A DNA stretch of 64,000 bases, taken from Amphiduros pacificus (taxonomy: Eukaryota; Annelida; Polychaeta; Phyllodocida; Hesionidae). The notes under the pieces are model-generated. The model did no database searches, was not told where the DNA came from, and saw only the letters and a list, made by a program, of their open reading frames with translations. This document shows positions 57,601-64,000 of the stretch, piece after piece. Within the stretch, counting starts at the first letter, position 1. Each line of letters begins with the position of its first letter. Made by a program: the position numbers and the translations under genes. The DNA lies in NCBI GenBank assembly GCA_949316495.1, contig OX439012.1, forward strand, positions 3,317,059 through 3,381,058. Direction: 5' to 3'.

Positions 57601-60600
57601 GCTTATATCGGAACGGGGAACAAAGGTACGTACTGGCTGACCTTGTAGTGCTGGGCGCTTATATCGGAACGGGGAACAAAGGTACGTACTGGCTGACCTC
57701 ATAGTGCTGGGCGCTTATATCGGAACGGGGAACAAAGGTACGTACTGGCTGACCTTGTAGTGCTGGGCGCTTATATCGGAACGGGGAACAAAGGTACGTA
57801 TTGGCTGACCTCATAGTGCTGGGCGCTTATATCGGAACGGGGAACAAAGGTACGTACTGGCTGACCTCATAGTGCTGGGCGCTTATATCGGAACGGGGAA
57901 CAAAGGTACGTACTGGCTGACCTCATAGTGCTGGGCGCTTATATCAGAACAGGGAACAAAGGTACGTACTGGCTGACCTTGTAGTGCTGGGCGCTTATAT
58001 CAGAATGGGGAACAAAGGTACGTACTGGCTGACCTTGTAGTGCTGGGCGCTTATATCGGAACGGGGAACAAAGGTAGGTACTGGCTGACCTTGTAGTGCT
58101 GGGCGCTTATATCGGAACGGGGAACAAAGGTACGTACTGGCTGACCTTGTAGTGCTGGGAGCTTATATCAGAACGGGGAACAAAGTACGTACTGGCTGAC
58201 CTCATAGTGCTGGGCGCTTATATCAGACATATATCAAAACCAGAAATAAAGGTTTGTGCTGTGAGATGTAGTAATTTCAATCTTGTCAACCCAAACTCTG
58301 TACTGTTTAAGGAACTAACTTGATTGCTATCAGTATGTCAATACAAAGGAGCTGGTATGATTGAATGCTGTCAGTATGTTAATACAAAGGAGCTGGTATG
58401 ATTGAATGCTGTCATGTTTTAGGAGGAATGATGTCCATATTTCTGATGGGAGTGTATGACCCACACACACAGAAGTGGGTCACAGTGACCAAATGTGGCA
58501 GCGGGTTTGATGACAAGACCCTGGAGAAACTGCAGACCCAGTTTGACATGGTGAAGATAAAACAGGTAAATGCTCCTTAATTAAGAGCTAAAGATGCTTA
58601 ACTCCAGTCAGTCAATTTAGTCAACTTGTGTTATGAAACAAATTACTGAAATATCCTTCTAATATAATTATGTTAAGATTGTGTGATGTTTAATGTCTGA
58701 TCTTTGCAGAATGCCAGCAAAGTTCCGGATTGGCTCAACATCAACAAGAACGTTGTACCAGATTACATCATAGCAGATCCAAAGGTAAACTATATTCAAA
58801 ATAATTGTCCACATGTAATGTAGGGAAGATGATTAATGTGCTTTATTTTGTTTGATGTTTGTTATAATTAATCTAACTCCTATGAATACAGTAATTTCAG
58901 ACTGAATAATAGGTCCGACTCTGCTTTGTAATTGTACCTTAATTATTGCTCAATAGTTCATAATAATTAGACGATAACAAAGGTAAACTTCTTGGATCAA
59001 ATCCATATGGCCCATGTGTGGAATTCCACAGGAACCTTCAACGAATAAATTTTGGCATTACTTTTCAAAGTTTTGGATGTTTTGACATTATTTTTGGGCT
59101 GTGCTCAGTTGAAAAAGATTAAACTTTTAATATATATATGTAATCATGATTATGTATAGAAATTGCTGGATTATCTGTAGAGAAGTATGTTTTTGTGATC
59201 TTCAATATTTGTAGAACTTCTGTTTAGAAACATGAAATCTGCTCATTATTTCTAGAAATCTTCCGTGTGGGAGATCACAGGGGCTGAGTTCAGCAAGTCA
59301 GACATTCACACGGCAGACGGCATCTCTATCAGATTCCCACGCTGCACCAAGATGAGAGACGACAAATCCTGGGAGGACGCCACAAACCTGCCTGAACTCA
59401 AGGTAAAGCCATGCCCTGCTTGAACTCTCTCTGACTGAAGTGAAGGTAAACCCTTTTAACTCAAAATAAAGCTCTCACCTTGATTGAACATTCCAGTGAA
59501 GCTGACTCAGGTAAAAGGTAAACTCACAACTCTGCTAGCATACAATGTAAATTGATGACTACCGGATCTCAAGTTGAACCTTATGGCTGCCAAGATTCAT
59601 TTCTTATTAAGGTTAATTGGTCTTGTCTTTTGTCCAAACATCTTTAAAAAGTAAGTGAACAAACTAATGAATAAATTCCTTATTTCAGGAATTATACAAG
59701 AAATCCAAGGAGTACTCGGATATTCCTGATATGATAGGGTCCCCGTCTAAAGGTGGCGGAGGGAAGTGGCGTAAAGCTTCCAACGACACCCCGCAGAAGG
59801 AGAACAATGGGGCCAGCAGTTCACCCATGGAGATAGACGAGGATAGCAACAGTAGCCACGGCAACAGTACAAATGGCAACCATGCAGTGACCCCAGTGAA
59901 AACGCCACAGAAACGAAAATCCAAAGAGAGTGGAGAAACGCCGAGTAAAAAGCAAAGAAAAGAGGTGAAAGAGGTAAAGATAAAATGAAAGATTCCTTGA
60001 GGTCAGATGGATTATATGTTTGGGGGTGATGTTTCCCAGATTGATTGAAATATCTTTCTCTGTAGGAGAAACCTGTTTGCCAATATGGAGCAGCTTGTTA
60101 TCAGGAAAATCCATTACACAAGAAGAACTATAACCACCCTCCAGGAACCGCGGCAACCAGTCCAAACAAGGTAAGCATGAACCGCGGCAACCAGTCCAAA
60201 CAAGGTAAGCGTGAACCGCGGCAACCAGTCCAAACAAGGTAAGCATGAACCGCGGCAACCAGTCCAAACAAGGGAAGCATGAACCGCGGAAACCAGTCCA
60301 AACAAGGGAAGCATGGACCATGGCAACCAGTCCAAACAAGGTAAGCATGAACCGCGGCAACCAGTCCAAACAAGGGAAGCATGAACCGCGGCAACCAGTC
60401 CAAACAAGGTAGGCATGGACCATGGCAACCAGTCCAAACAAGGTAAGCATGAACCCCAGCAACCAGTCCAAACAAGGTAGCAGGGGACCTTTCAAGTAGT
60501 TCAAAAAAGATAGGCAGCGAAGTGACAAATGTGGTACAGAGGCCAAAGTGACCTAACTAGTCTGGCATTGTTAATAGGACAGTGGATGTTTGGGATAAAA

Positions 60601-62360
60601 CATATGCCCCTCCTAGTCCACATATTTATTTAGATTATTCACATTTTTAAAAATATTGAACATAGAAAAAGTAATGGTGACATTTATATAGCGCTGCTTC
60701 CAGACAATATCTGCTCATATCGCTTGATAGTGACTTGCCGGGATTTGAACCGGGAATCCCTGGGTCGTAAGCAAATGCTCTACCAGTTAAGCTATTTTGG
60801 CTGTATTTTAGAACATTTGCAAAGGACAAGAGAAACCAGTTTTATTGAGGACTGTTTATAAACACTGGCTATTTTATATTCGCAATAAGAGTATACATAT
60901 TTTAGGAGCTCCTAATCTGAATATTTGTAGTCCTACATATAATTAATGCATGGTTTTCGGCACTTTTGCAGCATTTACCAGATGTGTTCCGTGGCATGAA
61001 TTTCCACCTGGCAGACGACCTTGAGGATGTTCAGAGACTGAGGAGATACATCATAGCGTATCCTTGCCAACATGTCACGTCAGAGAACCAATCGTAGACC
61101 ACCTTATATCATTCTCCTGACCACCTTATATCATTCTCCTGACCCCCTTATATCATTCTCCTGACCACCTTATATCATTCTCCTGACCACCTTATATCAT
61201 TCTCCTGACCACCTTATATCATTCTCCTGACCACCTTATATCATTCTCCTGACCACCTTATATCATTCTCCTGACCACCTTATATCATTCTCCTGACCAC
61301 CTTATATCATTCTCCTGACCACCTTATATCATTCTCCTGACCACCTTATATCATTCTCCTGACCGCCTTATATCATTCTCCTGACCGCCTTATATCATTC
61401 TCCTGACCACCTTATATCATTCTCCTGACCACCTTATATCATTCTCCTGACCCATATATGTCCCCGGCCCCTGCCCATAGTCAGTGGAGAACTCTAAAAT
61501 TGATCCTGTTTGTGAACATGTGTGAAAATCATACTTGTTTTGCTTTGTTGTAAATCATTGGTATGAATTAAAACAATATTTTGGGCTGGGAATAGATTCA
61601 TTGGTTGTTCTTGAGCAAACAATGTGAAACTGATTCTATTAACAAAGCTTTTTGCAACAGAAACTGCTTTTGGTTTATAATTTCTCAAAACATCTTTCTG
61701 ACATTTGACCAAGTATACAGGCAACTTTATGAATTATTAATAGCTCAAGATCACAAAATTCATGTTTCTAATTATCTGGCAATTATTCAAAAGTAAGATA
61801 GATGATGCTCAGTGTATTATCTGATGACAAAGCATGGAGATATCCTTGACAGAAGTACAGGTACGATGGAGACATTGCAGCAGATTACAACAAGGAGTCA
61901 GCAACACACATCGTGGTCAAGTCTCAGCAGGTAAGGGCCACACACTTCACTGATCATCCACACTCCACTGATCATTCTATCCAGTCACACTCCACTGCTC
62001 ATTCCATCACTTCACACTTCACTGCTCATTCAATCCACCCACACTTCACTGCTCATTCTATCCATCCACACTTCACTGCTCATTCTATCCATCCACACTT
62101 CACTGCTCATTCTATCCATCCACACTTCACTGCTCATTCTATCCATCCACACTTCACTGCTCATTCTATCCATCCACACTTCACTGCTCATTCTATCAAT
62201 ATTTCCTGGACAAAGAGTTAAAATTACTATTAGACAGTGATTTTATTACAATTTTTTAACAATTTTGTTTCAGGACCGGAAAAATGACAAATATGTTCCA
62301 GTGGACTGGGTGTGGAAATGCATCAAGAAGAAGAAACTAGTCCCTCTGAGCAACGTCTGA
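45663..62360 (+). CDS. LIG3: DNA ligase III (22 coding exons, 1032 aa) with PARP-type zinc finger, PBZ and BRCT
   Basis: ATP-dependent ligase for nuclear single-strand break repair and mitochondrial DNA. Exons: 45663-46152, 48678-48836, 49342-49572, 50532-50638, 51099-51230, 51504-51583, 52183-52260, 52485-52650, 54156-54311, 54632-54763, 55845-55924, 56136-56223, 57049-57126, 57502-57625, 58423-58565, 58710-58784, 59256-59402, 59689-59973, 60066-60170, 60972-61057, 61861-61930, 62274-62360; frame is kept throughout. Residues 1-65 form a basic mitochondrial leader ([20 protein letters not shown]). Met70 (45870, GACGACATGG) matches the nuclear start of vertebrate LIG3. The PARP-type finger has C86, C89, H120 and C123. 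The DNA-binding domain spans about 250-475. Catalytic Lys504 lies in [10 protein letters not shown] (54222-54224). The OB-fold includes [19 protein letters not shown] finger (918-941: C922, C928, H935, H941) precedes the BRCT domain (about 953-1032, ending [15 protein letters not shown]). Human LIG3 lacks the PBZ. Confidence 0.96.
46163..48309. mobile_element. Candidate 2.15-kb TIR element with dispersed TAACGGAGGGAC motifs (LIG3 intron 1)
   Basis: The ends GGGCTCGGCCAAGCGG (46163-46178) and CCCCTTGGCTGAGCCC (48294-48309) are inverted with 14 of 16 positions matching. Both are flanked by CATT (46159-46162, 48310-48313), a possible 4-bp target duplication. Eight copies of TAACGGAGGGAC or one-base variants lie inside: 46179, 46356, 46542, 46566, 47733 (inverted), 47749, 47916 and 47931. 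None was noticed elsewhere in the window. It holds no transposase and starts 10 bp after the exon 1 donor. Superfamily unknown. Confidence 0.55.
49548..49970 (+). repeat. 32-bp donor-carrying array, LIG3 intron 3 (13 copies)
   Basis: Exon 3 ends GGAACGTCCGGAG| and the intron starts GTGAGTCATTGTACAGAG. The 32-bp unit repeats both parts, so each copy offers CCGGAG|GTGAGT (variants ATCTGGAG, TCCGGAAG). The first donor (49573) is the one that keeps the LIG3 frame into exon 4; read-through meets a stop in the second unit. Unique intron follows to 50531. Confidence 0.92.
50777..51072 (+). repeat. 20-bp repeat and (GCTAT)n/(GATAT)n microsatellite, LIG3 intron 4
   Basis: Three copies of ACACAACAACTGATAGAGTC are followed by about 200 bp of pentanucleotide repeat, mainly GCTAT with GATAT interruptions. 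It ends 26 bp before the exon 5 acceptor. Confidence 0.85.
51598..51862 (+). repeat. Minisatellite of about 58 bp, LIG3 intron 6 (about 5 copies)
   Basis: The unit includes TATCAATAAACCCCTGTGAG, GGCCACAAGTAGTCCATCC and AGGAAAGGCACACTT. It starts about 15 bp after the exon 6 donor but does not include it. Unique intron follows to 52182. Confidence 0.8.
52622..53945 (+). repeat. Donor-carrying array of about 50-62 bp units, LIG3 intron 8 (26 copies)
   Basis: Exon 8 ends GAGTCATGACCCCCATACTG plus CCCATGCTG| and the intron starts GTACGTCCACTCTCTCTCT. The whole junction, including about 29 nt of exon encoding VMTPILPML, is repeated about 26 times with a variable CT microsatellite. A 360-bp higher-order unit is visible (52731-53090 repeats at 53091-53450). 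The first donor (52651) must be used, since read-through hits a stop within the first unit. Open frames reading [15 protein letters not shown] and its mirror are artefacts. Confidence 0.93.
55925..56135 (+). other. LIG3 intron 11, nothing recognised
   Basis: Short intron without features beyond its splice sites. The larger neighbouring introns 9 (54312-54631) and 10 (54764-55844) also show no repeat or gene that I can name. Confidence 0.4.
56262..56640 (+). repeat. 12-bp minisatellite, LIG3 intron 12 (about 31 copies)
   Basis: Units of CAACCTATAGTC and CAACCTATAGAC start about 38 bp after the exon 12 donor. Period 12 leaves repeat-only frames open on both strands ([16 protein letters not shown]); these are not genes. 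Confidence 0.88.
57580..58228 (+). repeat. 56-bp donor-carrying array, LIG3 intron 14 (11 copies plus a partial)
   Basis: The unit is 46 nt of exon 14 (from GCTGACCTCGTAGTGCTGGG through GCTTATATCGGAACGGGGAA to CAAAG) plus intron start GTACGTACTG. It is the clearest case where a long piece of coding exon is carried into the intron array. One unit has a shortened donor (CAAAGTACGT) and one has GTAGGTACTG. The first donor (57626) is required, because read-through meets a stop within the first copied unit. Confidence 0.93.
60135..60480 (+). repeat. 34-bp donor-carrying array, LIG3 intron 19 (10 copies)
   Basis: Exon 19 ends AACCGCGGCAACCAGTCCAA plus ACAAG| and the intron starts GTAAGCATG. All units keep both the exon end and a donor, which is GTAAGC/GTAAGCG/GTAGGC in most and GGGAAGC in three. 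The duplicated exon piece lies just after the PBZ finger. Frames on the minus strand (LVWTGCRGS) are artefacts. Confidence 0.92.
60660..60805 (-). mobile_element. tRNA-derived SINE, minus strand (LIG3 intron 19)
   Basis: Read on the minus strand: TAGCTTAACTGGTAGAGCA (box A, D-arm), then CCCGGTTCAAATCCCGG (box B, T-arm), then a tail with AGCGCTATATAAATGTC. The anticodon stem does not pair well, so it is a SINE head and not a tRNA gene. Confidence 0.7.
61058..61860 (+). other. U12-type (minor spliceosome) intron 20 of LIG3
   Basis: The donor GTATCCTT (61058-61065) is an exact U12 5' splice site. TCCTTGAC (61843-61850) fits the U12 branch consensus TCCTTRAC. The branch A (61849) lies 11 nt before the final base of the AG, within the narrow U12 window. 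There is no polypyrimidine tract before the AG. The joined frame RRYIIA|YDGDI matches the BRCT start of human LIG3 (RRYFVAFDGDL). Confidence 0.85.
61099..61455 (+). repeat. 22-bp minisatellite inside the U12-type intron (about 16 copies)
   Basis: The unit is ACCTTATATCATTCTCCTGACC. It begins about 40 bp after the donor and does not contain either splice site. Confidence 0.88.
61945..62205 (+). repeat. 27-bp minisatellite, LIG3 intron 21 (about 9 copies)
   Basis: The unit is ACTGCTCATTCTATCCATCC plus ACACTTC, starting about 15 bp after the exon 21 donor. The early copies are more diverged. The pyrimidine-rich array fills most of this intron. Confidence 0.88.
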
Positions 62361-62398
62361 AGGCAACGTCTGAAGGCAACGTCTGAAGGCAACGTCTC
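62349..62398 (+). repeat. 13-bp tandem repeat across the LIG3 stop codon
   Basis: CAACGTCTGAAGG is repeated about 3.6 times; the first copy contains the real stop TGA (62358-62360). Further TGAs are repeated downstream in shifting frames. The duplication is limited to the last codons and the 3' UTR. Confidence 0.85.
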
Positions 62399-62707
62399 CT
62401 GAATTCCTGAATGCAAAACGGATTGTTATTTATTCCAATATGCATGTACATATGAGACTAAAGCAGCATTCAGGACAATGCCATTGCTGATTCTCTCGCC
62501 ACATCTCCAGTGTGAGAAGGATATGGACCAGTTGCAGCAGCTCTGTGTGGTCCGAGGGTTTCTGCCGTATAACGCAGCAGTCCTGGCGCCAGCGTCACAG
62601 ATACAAACTACCTCCTCACAGTCTATATCACAGAAATAGGTTCCCATCAACAGGAACAATGATATCTGATTTATGACATAAAACATGGTCTAACTTCTCA
62701 CAGAGAA

Positions 62708-62713
62708 AATAAA
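62708..62713 (+). terminator. Likely LIG3 polyadenylation signal
   Basis: AATAAA about 350 bases after the stop codon. Confidence 0.5.
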
Positions 62714-62729
62714 ACTGAGCTTCACTTTT

Positions 62730-63740
62730 AAGAGTTTTACCATCAATGTTTGAATGTATAAATATTCCCTGTAATGCTACATGTGTGTGTCACATTTCCT
62801 GCGTTTAGAGAAATGCTTCTGTTTGCATGAATTAGCTGAATTGTGCACTTTTAGTGATATATGAAGGCGCAAGAGCTTTGAAGTGTGAATCACAGGCATA
62901 AGATGACATCAGAAACATACAAATGTAAGAAGTGACATCTAGCGGATCCTATCTGGCGATGAATGAAGCAGATGGAATCAAAACCGGACACTTGGCAGCT
63001 TGACATTCCACCCTCCCACACCGGCTTCACCCAATATAAATGCCTTCATTTAAGTTGCATAGAAGAAATAAGTGGGCAAGATTTTAAATATTGTCATAGA
63101 CAGAAGGATGTTTTTTTTGCTGATTCTGATTTTATATACATTCAGCTGCAGATGTGAAATACTTAGTATATTGTCTGTAATTTATATTGAGACAGAGAAT
63201 CTGGGGATGGCCACGGCGCCACATTGTAAATAGGTCAAGTTAGAGTAGATATGTTATGGGGCAGCATTGTTTATGAGCTAAAAACGAACCAGATTAAAAA
63301 CTGAACCAGAATGAAAGATTACAACTTTTACACAAATATATCTCTACATATTTTAAAACAGTTGCTGGATGATATTTCGTTTTATCATTTTGTGGTGATT
63401 AATTTGCATGTGTTTGGAAAAATGTTTGTCTTGTGTCAAGGAAAATGCGTCTGCTCGGGCTTGTAACAAAAAATATCTGGCTTCCTGGCAAAAATCAGAG
63501 GTCACACTTCATCATTTAAGGTGTAAAGGAAATAAAGGGAGCTGAGGCTATGTGAAATTTATCCAGCAAAGTTTGGGTGGAGGGATTTAGCAAGGTGTTG
63601 ACCTATAGGTGGGTAGATGGCTCTGTGCTGGGGGAAGTATTTATTCTTGACGTGATTGCTTTTTAAAATATTAATGTATCGATATGAGTTGGGATGTCGT
63701 TACTGGGGAATGAATCTTTCTTACTATGCGCTGTCCTTAC
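62730..63740. other. Downstream intergenic sequence, nothing recognised
   Basis: No coding exon, RNA gene or named repeat seen downstream of LIG3. Confidence 0.4.
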
Positions 63741-63757
63741 TTTGATCCCAGCATCCC

Positions 63758-63811
63758 CCACCAGGTAGCAGTGTACTCCTTTGATCCCAGCATCCCCCAC
63801 CAGGTGGCAGT
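63758..63811 (+). promoter_or_regulatory. Tandem pair of CTCF-like motifs
   Basis: CCACCAGGTGGCAGT (63797-63811) fits the 15-base CTCF core CCASYAGRKGGCRSY at every position. CCACCAGGTAGCAGT (63758-63772) misses one. They sit 39 bp apart in a duplicated segment beginning TTTGATCCCAGCATCCCCCA. Binding is inferred from the motif only. Confidence 0.45.
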
Positions 63812-64000
63812 GTAAGCTCCTGACACTGACTGAGATGGTTTATCTACATTTTAACTTTACCAAATACTTTCATGTATTTATGAAGGCGTCTGCACTGCAT
63901 ATAAATGTATTTTATCCTGGAGGCCAGCCTACCATTTTTAACTTAATGAATATCTTTCACACAAACTTTCCCCCAGTTGTACCAATTAAGCAAATTTTAG

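Noticed and set aside
59821-60546. 241-codon minus-strand frame with LVWTGCRGS repeats
   Set aside because: It is the antisense of LIG3 exons 18-19 and the 34-bp array.
60725-60800. Functional tRNA gene on the minus strand
   Set aside because: Box A and box B are good, but the anticodon stem does not pair and the sequence continues into a SINE tail.

Overview
The window is animal genomic DNA. It carries dense multi-exon genes with GT-AG introns, DIRS, LINE, SINE and MITE debris, and tandem arrays in many introns. The proteins are clear metazoan orthologues and the repeat mix looks like a marine invertebrate, most likely a lophotrochozoan such as a mollusc. The species cannot be fixed from the sequence alone. 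Three genes lie on the + strand, and I could build complete, frame-consistent exon chains for all of them.

(1) Positions 3077-33782: USP48, a nuclear/cytoplasmic deubiquitinase, 28 coding exons, 1169 codons plus stop. Its introns hold a 3.3-kb 47-bp minisatellite, an approximately 7-kb DIRS-type retroelement fossil (17826-24790), a TA-flanked MITE inside another minisatellite, and a 3.4-kb G-rich 32-bp array. (2) Positions 38308-40866: a small secreted protein with a mucin-type WxxW domain and a C-terminal coiled coil, 6 exons, 228 aa, with a candidate TATA/Inr promoter about 1.7 kb upstream. (3) Positions 45663-62360: LIG3, DNA ligase III, 22 coding exons, 1032 aa. It has a mitochondrial leader, a PARP-type zinc finger, the ligase core, a PAR-binding zinc finger (PBZ) that human LIG3 lacks, and a C-terminal BRCT domain. 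LIG3 also carries one U12-type intron and a 2.1-kb TIR element in intron 1.

The most unusual pattern is that six introns (USP48 introns 10 and 13; LIG3 introns 3, 8, 14 and 19) begin with a tandem array. Each repeat unit is a copy of the exon end plus its own 5' splice site, so one real donor is followed by about 9 to 69 near-identical decoy donors. A seventh intron (USP48 intron 23) has the mirror situation: tandem copies of its 3' splice site and exon start. One USP48 exon has a 27-bp coding repeat with a donor-like start, and one donor array is open in frame for four units. Together these suggest a locus-wide process that tandemly duplicates exon/intron boundaries.

The genes do not form a functional unit. 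USP48 and LIG3 both touch chromatin and DNA repair in other animals, but linkage here may be chance. Intergenic stretches (1-3076, 33783-38307, 40867-45635, 62361-64000) contain SINE, LINE and MITE fragments, candidate 5' exons and CTCF-like motifs near both window ends; otherwise I see no gene in them.
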